Assembly (NCBI GenBank): GCA_900551895.1
Contig: URXX01000002.1
Coordinates: 124,001 to 188,000 of the forward strand
Direction: 5' to 3'
Length of the DNA: 64,000 bases
DNA from: an uncultured Lachnospiraceae bacterium
Lineage (GTDB): Bacteria > Bacillota > Clostridia > Lachnospirales > Lachnospiraceae
The notes beneath the pieces were generated by a model. The model saw nothing but the letters and a program-made list of their open reading frames with translations, searched no databases and was not told the origin of the DNA. Below, one piece after another: positions 9,236 through 17,572 of the stretch. A program made the position numbers and the translations under genes. Every line of letters starts with the position of its first letter. Positions within the stretch are counted from its first letter, which is position 1.

Positions 9236-12200
9236 TTATTTTCTTTCTGCCTTTTTCCAAAGCAACAATACACAACTCATACTCAAAAAAGCAATGATAA
9301 CTGCCATACATACATTTCCGAAAGAAAATGCTATTCCCGTTGGTACAATCGGTTCATCTTTCGTATTCAGGAAATGAATAGCAACCTCTGGATATTTTCG
9401 TGTATACTCAAATTGCACCATTCCATTCTGCATATTTCCCGGAATAGTCGGAACTCCTTCCACCTGCAATGTAACATCATATTCTTTATCCTGCGTTTCC
9501 TGTACGGATACATAGTGGTCATAAGGCATACGAATCTGAAGTACTTGTCCGTGTTTTAAGTAAAATACCGCCTTCCCCTCGTCATCAAATACAAGTTTTT
9601 TCTCCGTAACATTTAGCGTACTGTCACTTTGCTGCCCTTGTTTTAAATCCCCCTGATTTTGAATCGTAACTTCATATTCTCCGGAAGAAAGTTCTCCGTC
9701 TGTCCGAAATGCTTCCATAGTAAATCGAAAATATTTCTGTTGATCTCCACCGGTTCCTCCCACCGTCTTAGAAATACTGATTACTCCATTTTGGCCCAGA
9801 CTGCTATTATAAAATGTTTTTTCTCCTTCTACTCCACCTTTCGTATAGAGAACTTCTGTTTTTAAAAGCCCCGCCTGATTTTGCATAACCGTCACTTTAA
9901 TATCCACAGGTTCTGCATCACATAAAAACCCTTCTGTTTTTGCTTCTTCAATTCTATAGAAAAAGGTTCGCCCTACATCTGATTTCTTATAAGAAACCGG
10001 TTTAAATCGCACATTCTTTCCGGTGTTTGTCGCCTCATCTATTAAAGCACCTTTTTCCCCTTCTGCCGTCATAACATACATTTTAAAATGAAATTTTTCA
10101 TGGGTTTGAGGTGTTCGACCGTCTACAAGTTTCATTGCTTCAGGAACAAAGTTTATTTCATCTCTCGCTGTTTTGTTGAAAAAGGTTATGCTTCCCATAC
10201 CGCTTGTAACATTTCCCTTTTTGTAACTTCCCTCCGCTATAAGACCTGTCATTTCTGAAAAACTGACTTTTACCGTAATTTCTACTCTTTCCGTATCACA
10301 TTGATAACCCTCCTTCGCAGTTTCTTCAATATAATAATGGAAAGTTTTACCGATATCTTTTGCGGTATATACGATAGGCTTAAAATTAGCATACTGCTTA
10401 TTATTTTGTGCAGTATCTAAAACATCCCCATCTTCGTCGTGTAGCACAAACTCAAATGTTTCACCGGAAGAAGGATTTCTCCCATCTACTTTTTTTGCAA
10501 TCATAGGTATGAATTCTGCTGTCGCATCACTTAGCCTATTAGTAAATACCGGTATATTCAACTCCATTTTCCCTGTTTCATCAGACCGATTGTAAATCTC
10601 CACACCATATCCCATTGCGAGCGGCTGATACATATCGGCATAATCTCCCTGTGGTTCAAAAACAACAAGATGATACTCTGACGGTAATTCTACCTGTAGG
10701 ATTTCTTTTAATTGCCGCTCATACTGTCCTAAAGATCCCCAATACCCGGTTGCAGCCCATACAATATCTTTTTGTTCCTTTATTTTATATTTATTTGGAT
10801 TTGCCTGAAAGTAATAAAATATCTTTTTCAAATTTTCAGCAAGTTTATCTCCCCAAAAATTCATTGTAACATATTTTTCTATATCTGAATTTGATGGATC
10901 TGTAATAACTTTATACGTTCTGTTATTTGCTGTATTCGGAGGTAATGTTTTATTTCCGTCAATGCAAAATACCGGATATTTCTGTTCTCCCGGCTTTTCA
11001 CCCATAAAAATGTAGTTATCCTCAGGGGTAATTCCATAGTATTTTACTGTGTCACGAAAACCGGTTAAATCTTTTTCCGTAACATTAACCAGCACTTCGC
11101 TCTCTTTTGTATCATAGATGATACCATCAATTATGTTGCCATGATGCTTTTCTCTAATTGTATATCGATACTCTCCGGGAGTTTTATAAACAATCGGAGC
11201 AAATTGAACAATTCCTTTCGCATCATTTGTCGTTTCCTGAAGAATTCGCCCGTCTTCATCCAATAATTCAAATTGAAACTGTTTATCTTTTAATGTATCG
11301 CCCTCTAAAACCTTTTTTGCTCGTATTACTGCAGACACTTCTTTTGGTTTTGCATTTTCATGCCTGTTGACAAAAATAGGAGGCACTGTTCCTAAAGAAA
11401 CGTCCATATCTGAATCGTTTCTAATTGCTGCACCATATCCCATACCTAAAGTTTGATGATAATCCGTATCTTCCGGTACAAACAATACAAGATGATACTC
11501 TTCCGGCAAACTCACCGCAAAAATTTCTTTCATTGCTTCTTCCCATTGGGCATCAGTGTCACCGTATCCTCCTGTGGCAACCCACACAATTTCTCTTCTG
11601 TCATGTGAATTATACTTATCCGGAAACAATTGAAAATAGAAAAAACATTTCTTCAGATTTTCTGAAAGTTTCTCCCCATATCTGTTCATCGTTACATGCT
11701 TTTCCAATTCTTTTACGCTTGGATCTTTTAAAACCGTATATTTTGTTTTGGAATCCGGAGTATTTGGAGGAAGTGCTTTATTCTGATCAATACAATAAAC
11801 TTCATAATCATGTCCTCCCGGATTTTCTCCAACGAAAATTTCACCTTCAGGAGAATGTCCGTAATAAGTCTTATGAATATCCGGAGATTTTAAATCTTCT
11901 TCCCGAACCGTTACATTCACATTGTATTCACTTGCATCATATATAATTTCATCAATTGTCTGACCACCGTTTGTTTCGCGTACGGTATACTGATGTGTTC
12001 CGACAGATGTATAAGTAATAGGTTGAAACACAATATCTCCATTCGCATCATTCCGAGTAGTTTGAATAACTTTCCCATTCTCTAACAATTCAAATTGAAA
12101 CTGTCCGGCATAAAGAGTCTGTCCCTGTAAAACTTTTCTCGCCTTAATTGTTGCCGATACACTTCCGATACTTCTATTTCGATTTTCCGCTGCAAACACG

Positions 12201-12280
12201 CCCCATGGTATAATACTACACAAGAGTGATATAATTATTATACATATGGATGTTCTTTTTAATCCCTGATATGTTTTCAT
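9236..12280 (-). CDS. Cell-surface protein with isopeptide (FctA/Spy0128-like) and thioester-like repeats
   Basis: A secreted protein of 1,014 residues. The ATG at 12280 follows AGCAGGT and opens directly on a signal peptide (MKTYQGLKRT, then a hydrophobic stretch ending WGVFAAE); an ATG at 12334 lacks a ribosome site. Approximate order: pilin isopeptide-type domain (~38-118), cysteine-containing module (~120-290, CIDQNKALP and IVWVATGGYG), second isopeptide domain (~300-380), second cysteine module (~385-560, CIDGNKTLP and IVWAATGYWG), two more isopeptide-like domains (~585-810), a C-terminal beta region, then a VPTG motif, one membrane helix and a basic tail (KKAERK), as in sortase substrates. 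The cysteine modules resemble TQXA thioester domains, but the usual Gln is not evident. It lies between the sensor kinase and transporter genes, which is unusual. The role may be adhesion or a cell-wall shield; this is inference. Confidence 0.75.
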   Translation of the reverse strand: MKTYQGLKRTSICIIIISLLCSIIPWGVFAAENRNRSIGSVSATIKARKVLQGQTLYAGQFQFELLENGKVIQTTRNDANGDIVFQPITYTSVGTHQYTVRETNGGQTIDEIIYDASEYNVNVTVREEDLKSPDIHKTYYGHSPEGEIFVGENPGGHDYEVYCIDQNKALPPNTPDSKTKYTVLKDPSVKELEKHVTMNRYGEKLSENLKKCFFYFQLFPDKYNSHDRREIVWVATGGYGDTDAQWEEAMKEIFAVSLPEEYHLVLFVPEDTDYHQTLGMGYGAAIRNDSDMDVSLGTVPPIFVNRHENAKPKEVSAVIRAKKVLEGDTLKDKQFQFELLDEDGRILQETTNDAKGIVQFAPIVYKTPGEYRYTIREKHHGNIIDGIIYDTKESEVLVNVTEKDLTGFRDTVKYYGITPEDNYIFMGEKPGEQKYPVFCIDGNKTLPPNTANNRTYKVITDPSNSDIEKYVTMNFWGDKLAENLKKIFYYFQANPNKYKIKEQKDIVWAATGYWGSLGQYERQLKEILQVELPSEYHLVVFEPQGDYADMYQPLAMGYGVEIYNRSDETGKMELNIPVFTNRLSDATAEFIPMIAKKVDGRNPSSGETFEFVLHDEDGDVLDTAQNNKQYANFKPIVYTAKDIGKTFHYYIEETAKEGYQCDTERVEITVKVSFSEMTGLIAEGSYKKGNVTSGMGSITFFNKTARDEINFVPEAMKLVDGRTPQTHEKFHFKMYVMTAEGEKGALIDEATNTGKNVRFKPVSYKKSDVGRTFFYRIEEAKTEGFLCDAEPVDIKVTVMQNQAGLLKTEVLYTKGGVEGEKTFYNSSLGQNGVISISKTVGGTGGDQQKYFRFTMEAFRTDGELSSGEYEVTIQNQGDLKQGQQSDSTLNVTEKKLVFDDEGKAVFYLKHGQVLQIRMPYDHYVSVQETQDKEYDVTLQVEGVPTIPGNMQNGMVQFEYTRKYPEVAIHFLNTKDEPIVPTGIAFSFGNVCMAVIIAFLSMSCVLLLWKKAERK

Positions 12281-12377
12281 CGCTTTACCTGCTATGTCCT
12301 TTCTTACTTTTATTTTACTTTTTACAGTATACATAACACATCGTTCATAAACAGGTAAAAAATCGTTGTATTTTCGT

Positions 12378-13382
12378 TTATTCTATACTATTCTCATTAA
12401 AAAAGTCCCTGCTAAAATCAATCATTACTTTCGTTCCTTTTCCTACCTGAGACTCTAACTGTAATCTATGCCCCAGTTTTTTCAGCACCTCTTTTGTCAA
12501 ATATAAGCCCAGTCCCGTAGATTTTTGATTACTTCTGCCATTATATCCCGTAAAGCCTCTCTCAACCACTCTCGGCAAATCCTCAGCACTGATACCTATA
12601 CCTGTATCTTCTATTATAAGTAGATTTTCATTCTCTTTATCCATATAAATAGAAACACTTCCCTCATTTGTATATTTCAGTGCGTTTGAAATAATCTGCT
12701 CCAATGCAAATAACAACCATTTTTCATCCGTTAAAACAGTCACTTCCATTGGCTCAAAATTTAACTTAATCTTTTGTAAAATAAATAATCTGGAATATTT
12801 TTTGATTGCAGTTTTTATTATCTCCGAAAGAGAATAACGATTTAGTACCATATCCTGCGACATCTGTTTTTCCCGCAAATAATGTAATACCATTTCCACA
12901 TACTGCTCTATCTTAAATAACTCCGCAGATAATATTTTCGGATCAGCCTCACCCGCCTGTAGCAACAAATTCATGGCAGAAATCGGCGTTTTTATCTGAT
13001 GCGCCCACAACATATAATACTCTTCCGCTTCTTTTGCCGAAATATCCATGGAAGAAACCAGTTCTTTCTGGCTTCTATGCAATTTTGAAATCATCTCCTG
13101 ATACATCTGCTCTAAAAGTCCCTCCGGCTCAGGAAATTCTCCCATTTCATACGCCAACTTCCTTTTCAAATATTCCAATTTTCTATATTTTCCAACATAC
13201 TTTACAAAATCAGCACAGGCGATTAGACCAACACCTACAAAACAAATAAATAAAGCATAATTCGTGTCAACCGTCTTTGCCCCGTACAAGAAAGCAATCA
13301 ATTTTATCACTATTGCGCAAAATATTAAAACAACTATCGTCTTTCTTTTTTCCTTTATATAAGGCAACACTAACTTCATCAT
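12378..13382 (-). CDS. Intramembrane-sensing histidine kinase, BceS-like
   Basis: A kinase of 334 residues. Two membrane helices (~15-33 and ~42-60) are joined by a loop of under ten residues, so there is no extracellular sensor domain; such kinases receive the signal from the partner ABC transporter. The phosphoacceptor is His128 in LWAHQIKTPIS. The ATPase domain shows an N-box (EQIISNALKYTNEG), a G1 box (IIEDTGIGIS) and a G2 box (STGLGLYLTK). The start codon overlaps the response regulator stop by 4 bp (ATGA), so the pair is translationally coupled. Within the operon order regulator, kinase, surface protein, ABC transporter, it most likely monitors the transporter encoded at 6372-9123. Confidence 0.9.
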   Translation of the reverse strand: MMKLVLPYIKEKRKTIVVLIFCAIVIKLIAFLYGAKTVDTNYALFICFVGVGLIACADFVKYVGKYRKLEYLKRKLAYEMGEFPEPEGLLEQMYQEMISKLHRSQKELVSSMDISAKEAEEYYMLWAHQIKTPISAMNLLLQAGEADPKILSAELFKIEQYVEMVLHYLREKQMSQDMVLNRYSLSEIIKTAIKKYSRLFILQKIKLNFEPMEVTVLTDEKWLLFALEQIISNALKYTNEGSVSIYMDKENENLLIIEDTGIGISAEDLPRVVERGFTGYNGRSNQKSTGLGLYLTKEVLKKLGHRLQLESQVGKGTKVMIDFSRDFFNENSIE

Positions 13383-14050
13383 GGAATCATATATCCTATA
13401 CCTTTCTTCGTGATAATAAATTCTTTAACACCGATTGTTTCTAACTTTTTCCGAAGTCTTGTCACATTAACCGTCAGTGTATTATCATCAATAAATTCCT
13501 CATTTTCCCATAACCGCACCATAATTTCTTCTCTGGAAACGATTTTCCCTACATTTTCTAAAAGAAACTGTAAAATCTTATAATCATTCTTAGTCAACTC
13601 CAAATGTTTCTCCTCATAAGATACACTTGCATCATTCAAGTTTAAGACAACCCCTTTATGTTCTATCACATTTACACTTCCCTGAAAAGAATACGCTCTC
13701 CTTAAAAGTGCCTGTATTTTAGCCGTAATTACATTTAAGTCAAAAGGTTTCTCAACAAAATCATCTGCTCCCATATTAATTGCCATAACAATATTCATAT
13801 TGTCCGAAGCAGAAGAAATAAAAACTATCGGAACTTTTGACACCTTTCTGATTTCTCCGCACCAATGAAACCCATTGAAAAAGGGCAGGGAAATATCAAG
13901 CAACACTAAATGAGGCGCGAAATCCAAAAATGTCTGATATACTTTTTCAAAATCAGTAATACACTTCACCTCATATCCCCATTTTTCCAAATGGCTCTCT
14001 AAAATTTTTGCAATCATCATGTCATCTTCTACAATGAGTAATTTATACAT
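13379..14050 (-). CDS. OmpR-family response regulator, BceR-like
   Basis: A regulator of 223 residues with a receiver domain (residues 1-~118; acidic pair Glu8-Asp9-Asp10, phosphoacceptor Asp52 in LVLLDISLPFF, Lys in FVEKPFD) and a C-terminal winged helix (residues ~130-223, with LTKNDYKILQFL and VTRLRKKLE). The ATG at 14050 follows AGGGGAAG. It overlaps the kinase gene by 4 bp. It is the likely activator acting at the TTACA-N4-TGTAA palindrome upstream of the ABC genes. No matching palindrome was found ahead of its own promoter, so control of the regulator genes themselves may be constitutive. Confidence 0.92.
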   Translation of the reverse strand: MYKLLIVEDDMMIAKILESHLEKWGYEVKCITDFEKVYQTFLDFAPHLVLLDISLPFFNGFHWCGEIRKVSKVPIVFISSASDNMNIVMAINMGADDFVEKPFDLNVITAKIQALLRRAYSFQGSVNVIEHKGVVLNLNDASVSYEEKHLELTKNDYKILQFLLENVGKIVSREEIMVRLWENEEFIDDNTLTVNVTRLRKKLETIGVKEFIITKKGIGYMIP

Positions 14051-14091
14051 TTTCTTCCCCTTTTCTGCTCAGTAATTTCTGTATAGACTAT

Positions 14092-14120
14092 AGTATAGGA
14101 TAAAATCTATTTTTGCACAA
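14092..14120 (-). promoter_or_regulatory. Promoter of the response regulator gene
   Basis: On the minus strand TTGTGC (14120-14115), a 17-bp spacer and TATACT (14097-14092), about 40 bp before the regulator start. Confidence 0.6.
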
Positions 14121-14123
14121 CGT

Positions 14124-14402
14124 AAAATGGCTATTAATTATCCTTCATAATCAACAGCCATTTTACTTAAACACTTCAATCATTCTGTTTTACCTTTCTG
14201 GTGGTCCGTACCTTCCTTTCATAAATTTTCCTTATTAACTTCCTAACTTAATGTTCACATTTTCTGAAGTTGACATTTCGTTTTATGTTCGCACTGTTAA
14301 GGGTTTTAATAAGAATATAATCTCTCCGAAGATTATATTTTCCTCATAAATAAAATAAATATTAGATTATCAGTTTAGTGGTATCTGCTATTTATTTTAT
14401 TT
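14124..14402. other. Intergenic region with three inverted repeats
   Basis: The 508-bp gap 14051-14558 has no convincing gene. It holds three stems. The first, 14124-14164, pairs AAAATGGCT with AGCCATTTT and continues inward. The second, 14314-14339, pairs AATATAATC with GATTATATT around an 8-base loop. The third is a perfect 14-bp A/T repeat (14348-14361 with 14389-14402) around 27 bases. None has a clean U-tract tied to a gene except possibly the last. The rest is AT-rich and featureless to me apart from the promoters listed. Confidence 0.55.
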
Positions 14403-14502
14403 ATTTTGTTTATACTGCTATTATATCATTCCCTTTATAATTGTCAATACTTTTTAAAAATATTTTTCATTTTTTTATTTTAATTCTGTTATCTATCCTA
14501 AT

Positions 14503-14530
14503 TCACATTCGCTTAGTGCAAACATATATA
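14503..14530 (+). promoter_or_regulatory. Sigma-E-like promoter of the interrupted spore gene
   Basis: TCACATT (14503-14509), 13-bp spacer, CATATATA (14523-14530), compared with the sporulation sigma-E consensus KMATATT / CATACAHT: 6 of 7 and 6 of 8 positions agree. It lies 28 bp before the ATG at 14559. The region is AT-rich, so a chance match is possible. Confidence 0.35.
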
Positions 14531-14558
14531 TATTGTAACAAAACATTGTGAGGTATTT

Positions 14559-15578
14559 ATGCGTTCTATTCACGCAATGCAAAATAATACTGCCGATAAA
14601 GGAACTCTTCAACTGAACATTACCTCCGAAATCACTTCTTACCCGATTTCAGATGCAACCGTCAATATTTATTATACCGGTGTGCCGGACAGTCAATTAG
14701 AGCAATTAACTACCGATTCTTCCGGTCAGACGGAAACTATCGAATTAGATACTCCTCCATTGAAATATAGTTTAAACCCTTCCATTGAATCTCAACCTTA
14801 TTCCGAATACACTTTTCAGATTAGCGCTCCCGGATATGAAACAATGAATATTGCAGGGGCAGAACTTCTCCCTACTGTAAAAGCAATTCAAAATGTTGCC
14901 TTAAAACCATTAGATACAAATACACAGCAACAGGATATTTATGTCATCCCCGGCCATACACTTTATGAAGAGTATCCTCCTAAAATTGCCGAAGACGAAA
15001 TCAAACCTATGGACGAAACAGGAGAAATTGTGCTTAGCCGTGTCGTTATACCTGAATTTATCATTGTACATGACGGTTCTCCAAGAGATAGCACTGCCAA
15101 AAATTATTATGTTCGTTACCGTGATTATATTAAAAATGTTGCTTCCAGCGAAATATATGCAACATGGCCTATCTCCACGATTCAGGCAAATGTACTTGCC
15201 ATTATGTCATTTACGTTGAATCGTGTTTATACGGAGTGGTACCGGAATAAAGGTTATGATTTCACAATCACCTCTTCCACTGCTTTCGACCACAAGTGGA
15301 TACCAAACCGTAACATTTACGATACAATTTCAGGCGTTGTTGATGATATATTTGCCAACTACCTTTCTCGCCCAAATGTCCGTCAGCCAATTCTTACACA
15401 GTACTGTGACGGCAGGCAGGTTACTTGTCCGAATTGGATGACCTTTTCACAACAACATACAAATTTTATTTTCCCTTTAGAGATGATACAATATAAGCCC
15501 CAACTCTTCAGAGAAGGGGCTATTCTATTAGTGTGCATTAAGGTATTTCTGCCAGCCACGTCCACACTTCTCGCCTAA
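14559..15578 (+). CDS. SleC/SpoIID-like spore cortex protein, 5' part (interrupted by element)
   Basis: The first 294 codons (14559-15440) belong to a SpoIID/LytB-type protein; the last 45 codons are read from inserted DNA and end at a stop at 15578. The ATG follows GTGAGG. An N-terminal beta domain (~15-110, TFQISAPGYETMNI) resembles carboxypeptidase regulatory-like folds. The SpoIID domain begins near residue 170 (YATWPISTIQANVLAIM, LNRVYTEWYRNKGY). It breaks at Cys-Pro-Asn-Trp-Met, just before the conserved Thr-Gln-Trp-Gly-Ser. The missing end lies at 23556-23939 in the same frame. Joined, they give 421 residues with a C-terminal peptidoglycan-binding domain, the architecture of clostridial cortex-lytic SleC-type proteins. 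In the interrupted state the product should be inactive. Confidence 0.8.
   Translation: MRSIHAMQNNTADKGTLQLNITSEITSYPISDATVNIYYTGVPDSQLEQLTTDSSGQTETIELDTPPLKYSLNPSIESQPYSEYTFQISAPGYETMNIAGAELLPTVKAIQNVALKPLDTNTQQQDIYVIPGHTLYEEYPPKIAEDEIKPMDETGEIVLSRVVIPEFIIVHDGSPRDSTAKNYYVRYRDYIKNVASSEIYATWPISTIQANVLAIMSFTLNRVYTEWYRNKGYDFTITSSTAFDHKWIPNRNIYDTISGVVDDIFANYLSRPNVRQPILTQYCDGRQVTCPNWMTFSQQHTNFIFPLEMIQYKPQLFREGAILLVCIKVFLPATSTLLA
15425..15462 (+). other. attL: left attachment site of the element
   Basis: Chromosomal half CTTGTCCGAATTGGA, core TG at 15439-15440, then the element arm ACCTTTTCACAAC and on to 15462. The arm is the inverted partner of the arm at attR. The core TG is the last two bases of the Met codon at 15438-15440. 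Confidence 0.85.
15496..15521 (-). terminator. Terminator after the endolysin gene
   Basis: AGCCCC pairs with GGGGCT and an inner CTCT/AGAG extends the stem. It lies 7 bp past the amidase stop. The tail is only moderately T-rich. Confidence 0.7.
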
Positions 15579-16484
15579 ATAAGCATCAATCTTTCCAACA
15601 TACAAACCGAGCATAGATAAGAACTGCTGCAATGCGATAATCATTTTCGGACCCATAAGACCGTCAATTTCCCCATGATAAAAACCTCTGTTCTTTAAAT
15701 CACGCTGCCATGCCTTTACTACTGGAGAACCTTCTCCGTAATTTTTTACAAACTCCCAATAACGTGCATCGATATAAATAAAATATTTCTTATTACACAA
15801 CGGCTGGCGTGAAATCACTCCATCTACAAATGTTCCATAGTGTCTTTGCGTTTCTTCGTTAGAATTCTTACCAAGAATGCCATCCTCTTTTATTTTCTTA
15901 GTTTTTTGCGGTGCTTGTGTTGGTTTTTGTGGCGGTGCTACCGGATTATTTGTTCCTGTATACTTAATATCCAAATATTCCAAGATTGCCTCCGCATACG
16001 CAATACCAAACGCCTGCTGTTCTTCCAACGTATCAATTATGTCATTGTCCTTGTCGTTGTCTACGAATGCACATTCGCACAGCACAGCTGTCATTCTTGT
16101 GTCGCGCGGAAACGCAAGGTCTTTCGTTTTTACACCTCGGCTGTTCTGTCCTAATGCCTGCGTATGTTTCTCGCATAACTGAGCAAGTTTTTTTCCTTTT
16201 TCAGATGTAGGGTGGTAATAACTTTCTGATCCATCTCCACCACCTGCATTTGTATGGAAACTTACTGCCAAATCTGCTCCGCTTGCGTTTGCTTCTCTAA
16301 CTTCCTGTTGCACTGGATCGTTTTCATCTGTCGTTCGACTGCATACTACAGTGATGTTATGTGCCATTAATACATTACGGCACGCCAACATAATGTTTAA
16401 GTTGATTGTTTTTTCTACTAATCCGTAAGCACTTGCTCCCGGATCACTTCCTCCATGACCTGCTGATAAAAATACTTTTGCCAT
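15528..16484 (-). CDS. N-acetylmuramoyl-L-alanine amidase (phage endolysin)
   Basis: An amidase of 318 residues. The Amidase_3 domain covers ~1-175, with Zn ligands and catalytic residues visible as His10 (SAGHGGSDPG), Glu24 (GLVEKTINLN), the SFHTNAGGG His and a late Glu (CECAFVDN). It cuts the bond between N-acetylmuramic acid and L-alanine in peptidoglycan. A Pro/Gln-rich linker (~180-198) leads to a C-terminal region (~235-318) with repeated short motifs like peptidoglycan-binding domains (DGLMGPKMIIALQQFL). There is no signal peptide, so it depends on the holin for export, as usual for endolysins. The ATG at 16484 follows AGAGGAGAA. It ends the leftward lysis gene run of the element. Confidence 0.92.
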   Translation of the reverse strand: MAKVFLSAGHGGSDPGASAYGLVEKTINLNIMLACRNVLMAHNITVVCSRTTDENDPVQQEVREANASGADLAVSFHTNAGGGDGSESYYHPTSEKGKKLAQLCEKHTQALGQNSRGVKTKDLAFPRDTRMTAVLCECAFVDNDKDNDIIDTLEEQQAFGIAYAEAILEYLDIKYTGTNNPVAPPQKPTQAPQKTKKIKEDGILGKNSNEETQRHYGTFVDGVISRQPLCNKKYFIYIDARYWEFVKNYGEGSPVVKAWQRDLKNRGFYHGEIDGLMGPKMIIALQQFLSMLGLYVGKIDAYLGEKCGRGWQKYLNAH

Positions 16485-16499
16485 AATATATTCTCCTCT

Positions 16500-16661
16500 C
16501 TATGCATCAATTCTAATTTCTTTTACTTGGTCAATGTTGTAAATTCCAACCCATTTGGACCCCTTAATTACAACAAACACCTTTCCGTCATACATATAAT
16601 CTGTATATTGTTCTTTTTCCCAGCAAATATAATTGCCGCCTACCATTGTAATTTGAATCAT
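16500..16661 (-). CDS. Small phage-like protein, 53 aa
   Basis: It begins MIQITMVGGNYICWEKEQ and ends EIRIDA. The ATG at 16661 has GAGAGGAGAA seven bases upstream, the same ribosome-site sequence as the neighbouring endolysin gene, and the frame is open up to a TAG at 16500, 15 bp before the endolysin start. The predicted fold is a small beta sheet. I do not recognise a family. Its position between the Tad2-like gene and the endolysin suggests co-expression. Confidence 0.65.
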   Translation of the reverse strand: MIQITMVGGNYICWEKEQYTDYMYDGKVFVVIKGSKWVGIYNIDQVKEIRIDA

Positions 16662-16676
16662 AATACATTCTCCTCT

Positions 16677-17189
16677 CTATTCTACAAATGTCCAATCTTC
16701 TGCAAGCATATCAGCCTGCGAAGCCAGCCAGCCCATTTGAACCCCTGACGTTCCAACAAATGAAATCGCTTTATTGCCAATACAAGCATGTTCACAATTT
16801 ACAATTTCATCACCTGAATTTTTGTACGAAATATTTGTTGCTAATTCGATGTACTGTTTTCTACCATTCCAACCTTTTCGACAAACTTTAAGCCCTCGCT
16901 TCATGTACGAAATGGCAGTTCCAAAATCAAAAGTTGGCACTCCACCTAAAATTGTGCAATTTTCTTCTGTTGCTTCAATCCATTCATTCGAAAGAATATT
17001 TGCAAGAGTATATTTAACTCTCTGTGTTTCTCTAATGTCCAAAACCTCTTTACCTGTATCGGAATCTTTTGCTCTACAATGCATCATAATTGTCTGTTTT
17101 TCTTCACTCCAACACCAGTAACCACCCCATGAAGGAAGTTTCATTTTCTTCCCCTGTGTCATTAACTTAAATGCTTCTTTAAAATTCAT
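16677..17189 (-). CDS. Tad2-like (Thoeris anti-defence) protein, tandem domains
   Basis: A protein of 170 residues with two copies of the DUF2829/Tad2 fold. Copy one (~1-75) begins MNFKEAFKLMTQGKKMKLPS and ends SNEWIEA. Copy two (~88-170) begins FGTAISYMKRGLKVCRKGWN and ends with the hallmark WLASQADMLAEDWTFVE. Tad2 proteins sequester the cyclic ADP-ribose-type signal made by Thoeris defence and so protect phages. The first copy lacks the WxxSQxDxxAxDW signature and may be degenerate or structural. The ATG at 17189 follows AGAGGAGA. It lies in the lysis run of the element, which is a common place for phage accessory genes. The assignment of fold is strong; anti-Thoeris activity is inferred from the family. 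Confidence 0.8.
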   Translation of the reverse strand: MNFKEAFKLMTQGKKMKLPSWGGYWCWSEEKQTIMMHCRAKDSDTGKEVLDIRETQRVKYTLANILSNEWIEATEENCTILGGVPTFDFGTAISYMKRGLKVCRKGWNGRKQYIELATNISYKNSGDEIVNCEHACIGNKAISFVGTSGVQMGWLASQADMLAEDWTFVE

Positions 17190-17245
17190 TTTCTTTCTCC
17201 TCTCTTTCTAAAAAAGAGGACGATTTCTCGCCCTCCACTTGTTTC

Positions 17246-17268
17246 AAAAAGGAATCCGGTTCCTTTTT
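17246..17268 (-). terminator. Terminator after the holin gene
   Basis: GGAA-CCGGA-TTCC with AAAAA and TTTTT flanks, symmetric, immediately after the holin stop. It would separate holin transcripts from the Tad2-like and endolysin genes. Confidence 0.8.
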
Positions 17269-17561
17269 TATTCTGTTTTATTTACCTGTTTGATAACCTG
17301 ATTTACATATGTACTTAATCCTGCCACAAGAATCCCCTGCACGATTGCGGTAAATACCGCCATAGCGATTTCTTGCATCGTACCCAAAGGACAAGTAGCC
17401 AACACCCACACTGCGCAAAGGATAATTCCAATTCCACCTAAAATAAGTGGGATATATTTATCCTTTACCGCTTGGGCGTGTTTTAATCCCATTCCGATAA
17501 AATATAGAACTACGGCTACAATTAACAGTTCCGGTTTTACATAGTTTGTAATCTGTTCCAT
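17268..17561 (-). CDS. Phage holin (Hol44-like family)
   Basis: A protein of 97 residues with three hydrophobic segments (~10-27, ~36-54, ~62-85) and a short charged tail. The opening NYVKPELLIVAVVLYFIGMG and KDKYIPLILGGIGIIL match the phage holin family often named Hol44. Holins open the cytoplasmic membrane at the end of infection so that the endolysin can reach peptidoglycan. The ATG at 17561 follows GGAGGAA. The next gene upstream ends 11 bp earlier, so the two are likely co-transcribed. Confidence 0.85.
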   Translation of the reverse strand: MEQITNYVKPELLIVAVVLYFIGMGLKHAQAVKDKYIPLILGGIGIILCAVWVLATCPLGTMQEIAMAVFTAIVQGILVAGLSTYVNQVIKQVNKTE

Positions 17562-17572
17562 AAAAATTCCTC

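Noticed and set aside
14051..14558. Hidden tRNA or small RNA in the longest intergenic region
   Set aside because: No cloverleaf or known riboswitch pattern was seen; only AT-rich inverted repeats.
15441..15578. The 45-codon extension of the interrupted spore gene as a real domain
   Set aside because: It is attP arm and terminator DNA read in frame; the composition is not that of a conserved domain.
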